This document shows, in pieces, positions 1-5,223 of a stretch of 5,401 nucleotides of DNA. The notes below the pieces were generated by a model. That model saw only the letters and a program-made list of their open reading frames with translations. It ran no database searches and was not told the origin of the DNA. The translations under genes were made by a program, and so were the position numbers. This DNA comes from Bauldia sp. (lineage in GTDB: Bacteria > Pseudomonadota > Alphaproteobacteria > Rhizobiales > Kaistiaceae): contig JAGRKY010000649.1 in assembly GCA_020442095.1 (NCBI GenBank), positions 1 to 5,401 of the forward strand, written 5' to 3'. The first letter of the stretch is position 1. Every line of letters starts with the position of its first letter.

Positions 1-2
1 CC

Positions 3-287
3 TTCTGCATCGGCATGTTCATCCTGAAGCCGCGCGGCGAGGCGATCGGCGGCATTATCCAGCGCGACGGCGGCCTCAGCCCGGAGGCGGTCGCCAAGGG
101 ACGGCAGCTCGCCGTCATCGGCCGGATCGACGCCGTCATCCTGTTCCTCGTCGTCGCCGTCATGGTCCTCAAGCCGACGATCGACAATGTCGGCGTCCTT
201 GCCGCGCTGGCGGTCGTGCTGGTCGGCAGCACGTTGTTCTTTCTCGGCCAGGCGCGCGCCGCCGGGATGCGGACGGCGGACGCCTGA
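3..287 (+). CDS. C-terminal part of a small integral membrane protein (5' end outside window)
   Basis: The reading frame is open to the left edge of the window, so only the last 94 residues are visible and the true start is upstream. The fragment begins with a hydrophobic-to-basic transition (FCIGMFILKPRGEA), then a soluble stretch of about 25 residues, then two probable membrane segments around VILFLVVAVMVL and VLAALAVVLVGSTLFFLG, and a short basic tail. This pattern suits a small multi-pass membrane protein. It vaguely resembles the DUF2269-type families of uncharacterised bacterial membrane proteins, but I cannot confirm a family from the fragment. No catalytic motif is visible. It is followed by a terminator-like hairpin, so it is probably the last gene of its transcription unit and not co-transcribed with rnhB. 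A small ATG-initiated protein from position 15 is possible but less likely, because the frame continues upstream. Confidence 0.75.
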   Translation, partial: FCIGMFILKPRGEAIGGIIQRDGGLSPEAVAKGRQLAVIGRIDAVILFLVVAVMVLKPTIDNVGVLAALAVVLVGSTLFFLGQARAAGMRTADA

Positions 288-308
288 ACCGTCCACCCTG
301 GTCCCTTC

Positions 309-344
309 AATGCGGCCGGGCGTTTCCCACGCCCGGCCGCATTT
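309..344 (+). terminator. Strong GC-rich hairpin, probable intrinsic terminator of the upstream membrane-protein gene
   Basis: Positions 309-322 and 330-343 form a perfect 14-bp inverted repeat (arm AATGCGGCCGGGCG) around a 7-nt loop (TTTCCCA). The right arm ends in TT followed by one more T, so the U-tract is very short. The stem is unusually stable and starts 22 nt after the stop codon of the membrane protein, which fits termination of that gene. A second repeat, TTCAATGC at 306-313 and GCATTGAA at 346-353, overlaps it and allows an alternative outer pairing. The short T-run makes terminator strength uncertain. Confidence 0.7.
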
Positions 345-383
345 CGCATTGAACGGCACGAGGCCGGGGGCCACCATGGCCGG

Positions 384-1061
384 ATGCCAAAGGCCTCCGA
401 ATCGCCGCCGCTGATCGACCTGCCGACACCGCCTACCGACCGCATCGAGAAGCGGGAAAGACGGCGTGGCGCACGGCTGATCGCCGGCGTCGACGAGGCC
501 GGCCGCGGCCCGCTTGCCGGACCCGTCGTCGTCGCCGCCGTCGTCTTCGAGGGTCGGGTGCCGAAGGGCCTCGACGATTCCAAGCGGCTCTCGGCCGCCG
601 ACCGCGAGCGCCTCCACGACGTCATCCTCGAACGCGCCTCGGTCTCGGTGGTCGTCGCCAGCCGCGCCCGCATCGACCGGATGAACATCCTGCGCGCCTC
701 GCTGTGGGGGATGACCCGGGCGGTGCTCGGGCTGCCGCAGACACCGGATTTCGTGCTGGTCGACGGCAACATGCTGCCGCCGGGCCTGCCCTGCCCCGCC
801 GAGGCGGTGGTCGGCGGCGACGGCCTGTCGGTATCGATCGCAGCGGCGTCGATCGTCGCCAAGGTCACCCGCGACCGCCTGATGCAGGCGGTCGGGCGCG
901 CCTATCCCGACTATGGCTTCGACAGTCACAAGGGGTATTCGACGGCGGCGCATTTCGCGGCGCTGCGGGAGCACGGCCCCTGCATCCACCACCGCCAGAG
1001 CTTCGCGCCGGTGCGCGAGCGCCAGAGCCAGCTGACGCTGGCGCTCGATCCGGGCGAGTAG
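384..1061 (+). CDS. rnhB: Ribonuclease HII
   Basis: RNase HII cleaves the RNA strand of RNA/DNA hybrids and starts removal of single ribonucleotides embedded in DNA (ribonucleotide excision repair) in the cytoplasm. The 225-residue protein shows the family motifs in order: [15 protein letters not shown] (35-49) with catalytic D37 and E38, DDSKRLS (64-70), VDGN with D127, [14 protein letters not shown] with D164, and the C-terminal [27 protein letters not shown] block. All four acidic metal-binding residues are present. The protein is slightly longer than E. coli RNase HII (198 aa) because of a Pro-rich, charged N-terminal tail of about 30 residues. No ATG, GTG or TTG lies between this start and the first motif, so the start is well constrained, although its Shine-Dalgarno sequence is poor. 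The gene converges on atpF, with 25 nt between the stop codons. Confidence 0.97.
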   Translation: MPKASESPPLIDLPTPPTDRIEKRERRRGARLIAGVDEAGRGPLAGPVVVAAVVFEGRVPKGLDDSKRLSAADRERLHDVILERASVSVVVASRARIDRMNILRASLWGMTRAVLGLPQTPDFVLVDGNMLPPGLPCPAEAVVGGDGLSVSIAAASIVAKVTRDRLMQAVGRAYPDYGFDSHKGYSTAAHFAALREHGPCIHHRQSFAPVRERQSQLTLALDPGE

Positions 1062-1070
1062 CCGCCCGGA
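1016..1070. terminator. Two tandem hairpins at the rnhB/atpF convergent junction, possible bidirectional terminator or 3' stabiliser
   Basis: Hairpin A pairs 1016-1025 (CGAGCGCCAG) with 1038-1047 (CTGGCGCTCG): 10 bp, 12-nt loop, wholly inside the rnhB coding sequence. Hairpin B pairs 1049-1056 (TCCGGGCG) with 1063-1070 (CGCCCGGA): 8 bp, 6-nt loop containing the rnhB stop codon. They are separated by one base. On the minus strand they lie 17 nt and 40 nt downstream of the atpF stop codon, where the operon should end. Neither has a T-run in either direction, so these are not textbook intrinsic terminators. They may block exonucleases or assist Rho-dependent termination. Confidence 0.4.
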
Positions 1071-1086
1071 CCTTCAAAGCGTCATT

Positions 1087-1572
1087 TCAGTGGAGCTTGG
1101 ACTTGACGTCCTCGATGGCGGACGAGACCAGCGCGGCTGCTGTGTCGCCCTTCGCCTTGGCGAGGAGGAGCTTCTCGGCAGCGGCGATCGCCACGTCGGC
1201 GGACAGCGCCTTCACTTCCTGGATCGCCTGGGCCTCGGCCTGGGCGATCTTCTCCTCGGCCATCTTGGTGCGGCTCGCGACGTAGTCTTCCATACGCTGG
1301 CGCGCCTCGTTGCCGAGCGCCTCGGCCTCGCGATTCGCCTGGTCGACGATCTCCTCGGCCTCGGATTCGGCCTCGCGCGCCTTCCGCTGGTATTCGGCGA
1401 GCAGCGCCTGCGCCTCCTCGCGAAGCTTGCGGGCCTGCTCGAGTTCCGAGCTGATCGTCTCCGCGCGCTTGTCGAGGGAGCCGGCAAGCATCTTCGGCAC
1501 CTTCACATAGACCATCAGGCCGAGGAAGATGATCAGGCCGACGAGCGCCCAGAATGTTGCATCTTCAAGCAT
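1087..1572 (-). CDS. atpF: F0 ATP synthase subunit b
   Basis: Subunit b is half of the peripheral stator stalk that holds F1 (through delta and alpha) still against the rotating c-ring. The 161-residue product has one N-terminal membrane helix (about residues 5-24), a [17 protein letters not shown] hinge typical of alphaproteobacterial b subunits, then a long Ala/Glu/Lys/Arg-rich amphipathic helix (about 35-145) matching the right-handed coiled-coil dimerisation region. The length is normal. The start ATG overlaps the end of atpF' by 8 nt (ATGCTTGA), with a good GAGGAG 5 nt upstream of it inside atpF', so translation is probably coupled and gives b and b' in similar amounts. It is the last gene of the F0 operon and converges with rnhB. 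Confidence 0.97.
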   Translation of the reverse strand: MLEDATFWALVGLIIFLGLMVYVKVPKMLAGSLDKRAETISSELEQARKLREEAQALLAEYQRKAREAESEAEEIVDQANREAEALGNEARQRMEDYVASRTKMAEEKIAQAEAQAIQEVKALSADVAIAAAEKLLLAKAKGDTAAALVSSAIEDVKSKLH

Positions 1573-2149
1573 TGGCGCTCCTCGCGGCGAGAACGTCGGC
1601 GACCGCGTCCTTGACCTCCTCGGCGGAGATCTTGCCTTCGATCAGGGTGTTGACCACCGCGTCCGCGGCATCGCCGGCGATCGTGCCGACCTCGGCCAGG
1701 GCCTGGTTCTTGATCTCGGCGATCCGGGTCTCGGCATCGGCGAGCTTGCTGGCGAGCGAGGCCTCGACCTCCGTCCGCTGGACCTCGGCCTTGCTCTTCG
1801 CCGCCTCGCGGGCGCCGTCGGCAATGCTCGATGCCCGGGCCCGCGCTTCGGCCAGAGCCTTCTCATAGGCCGCGGCCGCGTCCTCGGACTCGCCCTTCAG
1901 CCTCTCGGCCTGGTCGAGGTCGGCGGCGATGCGATCCCGCCGCCCTTCGAGGATGCCACCGATACGCGGCAGCGCCACCTTCGCCATCAGGTAGTAGAGG
2001 AGCGCGAAGGTGATCGCGAACCACAGGAGCTGTGACGCGAAGGTCGTCGCGTCGAAAGGCGGGAAGACCTTATGCTCCTGGGGCGACTCGTGCAGAGTGC
2101 CCGCTGCCGCCTCGAAAGGCTCCGGCTGTATCGGTTGGTCAACCGCCAT
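1565..2149 (-). CDS. atpF': F0 ATP synthase subunit b' (second, divergent b-type stator subunit)
   Basis: This is the b-prime subunit found in photosynthetic and alphaproteobacterial ATP synthases, where a b/b' heterodimer replaces the b2 homodimer of E. coli; it is sometimes annotated atpG or atpX. The 194-residue product has a soluble N-terminal extension of about 30 residues, then the hallmark [16 protein letters not shown] (29-44) leading into a single membrane helix (about 37-55). Next come [15 protein letters not shown] (60-74) and a long Ala/Glu/Arg-rich coiled coil to about residue 175. The tail ends in a short acidic/Ala segment. The ATG at 2149 has GGAG with a 6-nt spacer. It follows atpE by 38 nt and overlaps atpF by 8 nt. 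Identity is firm from domain layout, gene order and the b' signature. Confidence 0.96.
   Translation of the reverse strand: MAVDQPIQPEPFEAAAGTLHESPQEHKVFPPFDATTFASQLLWFAITFALLYYLMAKVALPRIGGILEGRRDRIAADLDQAERLKGESEDAAAAYEKALAEARARASSIADGAREAAKSKAEVQRTEVEASLASKLADAETRIAEIKNQALAEVGTIAGDAADAVVNTLIEGKISAEEVKDAVADVLAARSANA
1578..1583 (-). promoter_or_regulatory. Shine-Dalgarno of atpF inside the end of atpF'
   Basis: On the minus strand this reads GAGGAG, 5 nt before the ATG at 1572-1570. It lies within the last codons of atpF' and fixes the atpF start, supporting translational coupling across the 8-nt overlap. Confidence 0.75.
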
Positions 2150-2153
2150 GAGG

Positions 2154-2159
2154 CTCTCC
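2154..2159 (-). promoter_or_regulatory. Shine-Dalgarno of atpF'
   Basis: On the minus strand this reads GGAGAG, 4 nt from the ATG at 2149 (6 nt counted from GGAG). It lies in the 38-nt gap after atpE and supports the start chosen for atpF', including its N-terminal extension. Confidence 0.65.
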
Positions 2160-2187
2160 GCAGTCCTGTGTCAGATCCCGGCTCCGT

Positions 2188-2412
2188 TTAGCCGAACAGC
2201 AGGATCAGGGCGACGAGGAGCGAGAAGATGCCCATCGCCTCGGTAACGGCGAAGCCGAAGATCAGACGGCCGAACTGGCCATCGGCGGCTGCGGGGTTGC
2301 GGATGGCGCCGGCAAGATAGTTGCCGAAGATATGGCCGAGGCCGATACCCACCATGCCCATGCCCATGCAGGCGATGCCGGCTCCAAGAAATTTCGCTGC
2401 TTCCGCTTCCAT
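2188..2412 (-). CDS. atpE: F0 ATP synthase subunit c (rotor ring)
   Basis: Subunit c forms the membrane rotor ring whose carboxylate carries protons past subunit a. The 74-residue product is a helical hairpin. Helix 1 carries the Gly-rich ring-packing repeat (GMGMVGIGLG, 17-26). The cytoplasmic loop has RNP (38-40), equivalent to the R-Q-P loop that contacts F1. Helix 2 contains FAVTEAMGIFSLLVALILLF with the proton-binding E58. Glu rather than Asp is usual outside enterobacteria. There is no Na+-binding signature (a Gln in helix 1 plus an ET/ES pair), so the ring should be proton-specific. Its Shine-Dalgarno AAGGAG (2424-2429) is strong but sits 11 nt from the ATG. The 57-nt gap after atpB is the longest inside the operon. 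This fits separate tuning of c, which is needed in many copies, but that is inference. Confidence 0.97.
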   Translation of the reverse strand: MEAEAAKFLGAGIACMGMGMVGIGLGHIFGNYLAGAIRNPAAADGQFGRLIFGFAVTEAMGIFSLLVALILLFG

Positions 2413-2423
2413 GGCTTCCAGTG

Positions 2424-2429
2424 CTCCTT
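2424..2429 (-). promoter_or_regulatory. Shine-Dalgarno of atpE, with long spacing
   Basis: On the minus strand this reads AAGGAG, with 11 nt to the ATG at 2412. A shorter GGAAG lies only 2 nt before the ATG and is too close. The strong core in the 57-nt atpB-atpE gap agrees with the need for high subunit c output. Confidence 0.55.
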
Positions 2430-2469
2430 CAGGTAAGTCTGGTTGATTGGATGGTCCTGCCCGGTCCCG

Positions 2470-3219
2470 TCAGTGTCCGGGATGCAGGGCGTCGTTCAGA
2501 TAGAGGCAGGTAAGAATCGCGAAGACGTAGGCCTGCAGCGCCGCGACCAGGAATTCCAGTGCGGTCAGGGCGACGATCGCGAGGATCGGCAGGATCGCTC
2601 CGAGGATGCCGACAAAGCCGGCCGAACCCAGCGCCACGACAAAGCCGGCGAACACCTTCAGCGTCAGGTGGCCGGCCAGCATGTTGGCGAAGAGACGAAT
2701 GGACAGCGAGATCGGCCGCGAGAGGAAAGACAAGACCTCGATCACGGCGATGAAGGGCAGCAGTCCGCCGGCGACGCCGCTCGGCACGAAGAGCTTGAAG
2801 AAGCCGAAACCGTGCTTCCTGAGGCCGTAGATGACCACCAGCAGGATCACCATCACCGCCATCGCGGCGGTAATGATGATGTGCGAGGTCACCGTGAAGA
2901 AATAGGGGAACATGCCCCACAGGTTGGCGACGAGAATGAAGATGAACAGGCTGAAGACGAAGGGGAAGAACCGCATCCCCTCGCTGCCCGCCGATTCTCG
3001 CAATGTCTGGGCGACGAATTCGTATGTGATCTCCGCCGCCGACTGCCAGCGGCCGGGAACCAGACCGCGGCCGCGGGTCGACAGGATCAGGAAGGCCGAA
3101 GCCCCGACCACCGTCAGCACCATGAACAGCGCGGAGTTCGTGAAGGAAAAGTCGACGCCACCAACCTCGATGGGAATCAGCTTGGTAATCTGAAACTGAT
3201 GAATCGGATCGGTTGCCAC
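2470..3219 (-). CDS. atpB: F0 ATP synthase subunit a, with GTG start
   Basis: Subunit a forms the stationary proton half-channels against the c-ring in the inner membrane. I place the start at GTG 3219-3217, giving [21 protein letters not shown] (first residue read as Met), which resembles the M-x-N/T-DPxHQF start of rhizobial a subunits. An AAGGGG Shine-Dalgarno lies 6 nt upstream. The protein is then 249 aa; the longer frame from ATG 3264 would overlap atpI by 32 nt and add 15 unconserved residues. The sequence is strongly hydrophobic with five to six membrane segments. The essential arginine is R175 in [13 protein letters not shown] (E. coli R210). H184 sits where E. coli has E219, and E222 sits where E. 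coli has H245, which is the swapped pair known from mitochondria and alphaproteobacteria. [13 protein letters not shown] near the C-terminus is also typical. Confidence 0.96.
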   Translation of the reverse strand: MATDPIHQFQITKLIPIEVGGVDFSFTNSALFMVLTVVGASAFLILSTRGRGLVPGRWQSAAEITYEFVAQTLRESAGSEGMRFFPFVFSLFIFILVANLWGMFPYFFTVTSHIIITAAMAVMVILLVVIYGLRKHGFGFFKLFVPSGVAGGLLPFIAVIEVLSFLSRPISLSIRLFANMLAGHLTLKVFAGFVVALGSAGFVGILGAILPILAIVALTALEFLVAALQAYVFAILTCLYLNDALHPGH

Positions 3220-3225
3220 CGTCGT

Positions 3226-3231
3226 CCCCTT
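3226..3231 (-). promoter_or_regulatory. Shine-Dalgarno deciding the GTG start of atpB
   Basis: On the minus strand this reads AAGGGG, 6 nt before GTG 3219-3217, in the 13-nt gap after the atpI stop codon. No comparable site precedes the upstream ATG codons at 3264 and 3261, which lie inside atpI. Confidence 0.75.
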
Positions 3232-3232
3232 G

Positions 3233-3619
3233 TCAATCCATCCGGCGGATGACCGGATCATCATCTAACCCGGGTCGCTTCGCGACGAGCCCGGCTGATC
3301 GCATTACACTCAACACACCGGCCGCAAACCCCAGAATGAGGAATACGGCCAACCCCCACGGCGAGGTACCGGCCAGCGCGTCGATACCCCAGCCGATCGC
3401 AGCACCCACTACAACGCCGGCAACGAAATCCGCCCCGAGCCGCAGCGCCAACCCATACCCTGAGCGATCGGGCTCTTTCGCCCCCTCACTCTCCTCCCGC
3501 GCCGACCGTTTGGCACCGATTTGCCGGTCGAGATCACGGAGTCTCCGGGAAAGCGCTGTGTCCGCTTCGCCTGACGAAGGGTCCGGCCTGTCGTCGTCCG
3601 GGCCTTTCGCGTCGCTCAT
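3233..3619 (-). CDS. atpI: AtpI, ATP synthase accessory/assembly protein
   Basis: AtpI is a small membrane protein encoded first in many atp operons. It has been implicated in c-ring assembly and Mg2+ uptake but is usually not essential. The 128-residue product has a long charged N-terminal cytoplasmic region (1-55, rich in Asp, Glu, Arg). Two membrane helices follow (about 57-82 and 88-107), containing the family pattern RLGADFVAG...G...[27 protein letters not shown] short charged tail ends in [10 protein letters not shown]. The start ATG has AGGA with a 7-nt spacer and is preceded by a leader hairpin and a good promoter. It is the first gene of the F0 operon, 13 nt ahead of atpB. The N-terminal part is variable in this family, so the assignment rests on the two-helix domain and the context. 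Confidence 0.93.
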   Translation of the reverse strand: MSDAKGPDDDRPDPSSGEADTALSRRLRDLDRQIGAKRSAREESEGAKEPDRSGYGLALRLGADFVAGVVVGAAIGWGIDALAGTSPWGLAVFLILGFAAGVLSVMRSAGLVAKRPGLDDDPVIRRMD

Positions 3620-3633
3620 GACACTGTCCTAAT

Positions 3634-3649
3634 GGGCGGAAATCCGCCC
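3634..3649 (-). promoter_or_regulatory. Leader hairpin just upstream of the atpI ribosome-binding site
   Basis: In the predicted atpI mRNA leader, GGGCGG (3649-3644) pairs perfectly with CCGCCC (3639-3634) around a 4-nt AUUU loop. It ends 3 nt before the AGGAC Shine-Dalgarno (3630-3626). No T-run follows, so it is not a terminator. It may stabilise the 5' end or affect ribosome access. It is near-palindromic, so it would also form on the other strand. Confidence 0.5.
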
Positions 3650-3682
3650 TCGAACTGCCACCCCACCCCAAAAACCGGCCGC

Positions 3683-3711
3683 ACCATAGGTTTAGGGCGA
3701 TAGAGTGTCAA
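3683..3711 (-). promoter_or_regulatory. Probable housekeeping-sigma promoter of the atpIBEF'F operon
   Basis: Reading the minus strand, a perfect -35 TTGACA (3711-3706, within the CTTGAC context favoured in alphaproteobacteria) is followed by exactly 17 nt and a -10 TATGGT (3688-3683), which matches TATAAT at four of six positions. The predicted start point is the G at about 3676, giving a leader of about 57 nt before the atpI ATG at 3619. It is the only strong match I see in the divergent region. Confidence 0.75.
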
Positions 3712-3718
3712 GAAGCCG

Positions 3719-3760
3719 TGAAAACTATTTAAGTAATTGATATCACATATATTTCAAGAT
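3719..3760. promoter_or_regulatory. AT-rich tract between the divergent promoters, UP-element-like for atpI
   Basis: This stretch is strikingly AT-rich compared with the GC-rich surroundings and begins 8 nt upstream of the atpI -35. On the atp strand it contains alternating A- and T-runs in the position of an alpha-CTD UP element. It also holds the 8-bp palindrome TGATATCA (3738-3745). On the plus strand, TATATT (3748-3753) matches the -10 consensus at five of six positions and could serve dciA, but I find no convincing -35 before it. Confidence 0.45.
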
Positions 3761-3852
3761 CGAAGGGTCCGCCGCGATGCTGCGTCGCAATCGGTTGGTG
3801 CGATTCTCGCGCAGGCAAACCGAGGAAGCGGTCTTCCGGAGCCGCCCGTGCC

Positions 3853-4377
3853 ATGCGAAAAGGCGGCATGTCTTCGAAGGTCGGCAGCAACCGGACAAGG
3901 GGGGCGGTGTCGCTCGGCGAGCTGGTCGGTCAGGCAATCGCGCCGGTGACCGCCCGGCGCGGTTTCGCCACCGCAGACCTCGTCGCGGCATGGCCCGAGA
4001 TCGCCGGTCCGCTCTATGCCGGCTGCACCGCGCCTGAAAAGATCGCATGGCCGCGGCAGGAGGAAGATGGCGAGCCGGCGGCGGGCGTGCTCGTCCTCAA
4101 GGTCGACGGGCCGCGGGCCATATACGTCCAGCACGACCTCCCCCAGATCCTCGAACGGGTCAATGCGTTCTTCGGCTATCGCGCGATCGGCCGTATCCGC
4201 ATCCTCCAGAGCCCGGTGGCGACCGGCGGGACGCAGCAGCAGGCCGCGCCGAAGCGCCGCTGCGACCCGGCCGCCGAGGCGGCGATCGCCGAGACCGTGC
4301 AGGGAGTCGATGACGACCGTCTGCGCGCGGCTCTCGAACGGCTCGGGCGCGGCATTCACGCCAGTCGTCGCGAATAG
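3853..4377 (+). CDS. DUF721 / DciA-like protein (putative replicative-helicase loader or operator)
   Basis: The 174-residue product fits the DUF721 family, whose founding members (DciA in Pseudomonas and Vibrio) bind the replicative helicase DnaB and help load it. Whether alphaproteobacterial members do the same is inference. Visible family features are LGELVGQAIAPVTARRGF (21-38), the WPEIAGPLYAGCTAPEKI block (47-64), the strand LVLKVDGPRAIYVQHDLPQILERVNAFFGY (80-109) corresponding to the KH-like core, and IGRIRILQSP (112-121). The C-terminus is charged and probably flexible. The start is ambiguous: ATG 3853 has GGAG 12 nt upstream, while ATG 3868 (MSSKVGS, 169 aa) has AAAAGG 4 nt upstream and may be the true one. 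The frame is open upstream to 3733 but has no ATG, GTG or TTG there. The gene is divergent from atpI and leads toward dsbA and smc. Confidence 0.88.
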   Translation: MRKGGMSSKVGSNRTRGAVSLGELVGQAIAPVTARRGFATADLVAAWPEIAGPLYAGCTAPEKIAWPRQEEDGEPAAGVLVLKVDGPRAIYVQHDLPQILERVNAFFGYRAIGRIRILQSPVATGGTQQQAAPKRRCDPAAEAAIAETVQGVDDDRLRAALERLGRGIHASRRE

Positions 4378-4408
4378 TTGAGTTGCCCCAATCGTCGAAT
4401 GGCCACAA

Positions 4409-4437
4409 TTGGACAATCGAATTTTGCCCCATACAGG
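4409..4437 (+). promoter_or_regulatory. Possible weak promoter for dsbA
   Basis: TTGGAC (4409-4414) and TACAGG (4432-4437) are spaced by 17 nt in the 106-nt gap between dciA and dsbA. Each matches its consensus only partly. This gap is more AT-rich than the flanking genes, which also suits a promoter. Confidence 0.3.
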
Positions 4438-4483
4438 CATGGTGGCTGCCGGTCTTCGAAATCAACGGAAAGCGAAAAGAAAC

Positions 4484-5149
4484 ATGAAACGCAGGCACTT
4501 CCTCTCGATCGCGGCGGCCAGCGTCGCCGGCCTCGGCACCCTGTCCCTCGCCACGCAGACGCGGACGGCGTCCGTCCTCGGCGAAGCGCTTCTGGTGACG
4601 CCGGCCCAGGCGGCCACCAGCGAGGCGATGCTGGAAGCCGGCCCGCTCGGCGAAAAGGCGATGGGCGATCCCAACGCGCCGAACGTCGTTATCGAATATG
4701 CCTCGATGACCTGCCCGCATTGCCAGCATTTCCACGAGACGACCTTCACGCCCTTCAAGGAGAAGTACATCGACACCGGGAAGGTCTATTTCATCTTCCG
4801 CCACTTCCCGCTGAACCCGCTCGACATCGCGGCGGTCATGCTGACCAATTGCGTGCCGGAAGAGCGCTTCTTCCCGCTGGTCGACCTGCTCTATGACCAA
4901 CAGGCCAACTGGGCCTTCGTCGAGAAGCCGGCGGAGGCGCTGCTCAACCTCGTCAAGCAGGCCGGTTTCACACAGGAAAGTTTCACCGCCTGCCTGAAGA
5001 ATCAGGACGTGCTCGACGGCGTCGACTGGGTGCGCAGCCGGGCGGCAGAGGACTTCGGCGTCGATTCGACCCCGACTTTCTTCGTCAACGGCGAGAAAAA
5101 GTCCGGGGCATTAACCCTTGAACAGCTTGATGAGCTTCTTGCCGAATAG
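4484..5149 (+). CDS. dsbA: DsbA-family periplasmic thiol:disulfide oxidoreductase
   Basis: The product introduces or shuffles disulfide bonds in exported proteins. The 221-residue precursor starts [18 protein letters not shown], a signal sequence with an RRxFL motif resembling a Tat signal. A signal peptidase site is likely after TPAQA (39-43), giving a mature protein of about 178 aa. The active site is C77-P-H-C80 in the [14 protein letters not shown] context at the end of the first thioredoxin strand, and the conserved cis-proline is P197 in [10 protein letters not shown] helical insertion separates the two halves. C123 and C170 form a second cysteine pair, matching the extra structural disulfide described for alphaproteobacterial DsbA (Wolbachia alpha-DsbA1). 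Upstream in-frame candidates at TTG 4409 and ATG 4439 would put a long basic tail before the signal peptide, so ATG 4484 is preferred, although its Shine-Dalgarno (GGAAAG, 11 nt away) is weak. It lies between dciA and smc. Confidence 0.93.
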   Translation: MKRRHFLSIAAASVAGLGTLSLATQTRTASVLGEALLVTPAQAATSEAMLEAGPLGEKAMGDPNAPNVVIEYASMTCPHCQHFHETTFTPFKEKYIDTGKVYFIFRHFPLNPLDIAAVMLTNCVPEERFFPLVDLLYDQQANWAFVEKPAEALLNLVKQAGFTQESFTACLKNQDVLDGVDWVRSRAAEDFGVDSTPTFFVNGEKKSGALTLEQLDELLAE

Positions 5150-5177
5150 GGCCGAATCGCCCTAGGCGAAATCATTG

Positions 5178-5210
5178 GGCTGCCGCGCGTTTCGGCGGCA
5201 GCCGGGTTTT
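5178..5210 (+). terminator. Intrinsic terminator between dsbA and smc
   Basis: GGCTGCCGC (5178-5186) and GCGGCAGCC (5195-5203) form a perfect 9-bp stem around an 8-nt loop, followed by GGG and TTTT (5207-5210). It begins 28 nt after the dsbA stop codon. A weaker 6-bp hairpin (TAGGGC 5147-5152 with GCCCTA 5159-5164) overlaps the dsbA stop codon itself. The main hairpin is a plausible Rho-independent terminator, but smc starts only 13 nt after its T-run. Confidence 0.65.
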
Positions 5211-5213
5211 CGC

Positions 5214-5219
5214 GAGGGG
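5214..5219 (+). promoter_or_regulatory. Shine-Dalgarno of smc
   Basis: GAGGGG lies 4 nt before GTG 5224 and supports that start. It sits only 3 nt after the T-run of the preceding terminator. Confidence 0.6.
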
Positions 5220-5223
5220 CCAG

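Noticed and set aside
54..64. TTATCCAGC resembling a DnaA box
   Set aside because: It lacks the CACA end of the consensus, is single, and lies inside a coding sequence.
704..1285. A 193-codon plus-strand frame overlapping rnhB out of frame and running into atpF
   Set aside because: It crosses the convergent junction and both hairpins, and has Gly/Arg/Ala-rich low-complexity content. It is a frame shadow.
1090..2035. Long plus-strand frames opposite atpF and atpF'
   Set aside because: They are Leu/Gly/Arg-rich mirror frames of the Ala/Glu/Lys coiled-coil codons. The b and b' identities are secure.
2453..2467. GGTCC-TGCCC-GGTCC direct repeat in the atpB-atpE gap
   Set aside because: A 5-bp repeat is expected by chance in GC-rich DNA, and no hairpin or conserved site is evident.
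2443..3252. A 269-codon open frame on the plus strand opposite atpB and the end of atpI
   Set aside because: It is the antisense of well-identified atp genes. Its product is a low-complexity Asp/Glu/Arg/Gln/His-rich sequence typical of the reverse frame of a hydrophobic GC-rich gene, with no domain.
3754..4440. A 228-codon open frame on the minus strand opposite dciA
   Set aside because: The plus-strand frame carries the conserved DUF721 motifs. The minus frame is Arg/Ala-rich with no recognisable family and no ribosome-binding site I trust.
4409..4483. N-terminal extension of DsbA from TTG 4409 or ATG 4439
   Set aside because: It would place a long basic segment before a normal signal peptide and overlaps the likely promoter. 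ATG 4484 gives a standard precursor.
4160..4900. A 246-codon open frame on the minus strand opposite dciA and dsbA
   Set aside because: It spans two real genes and their promoter gap, and its composition is an antisense artefact.
5111..5123. TTAACCCTTGAAC resembling a CtrA-type site
   Set aside because: The second half does not match TTAA(C) and the spacing is wrong. It lies in the dsbA coding end.
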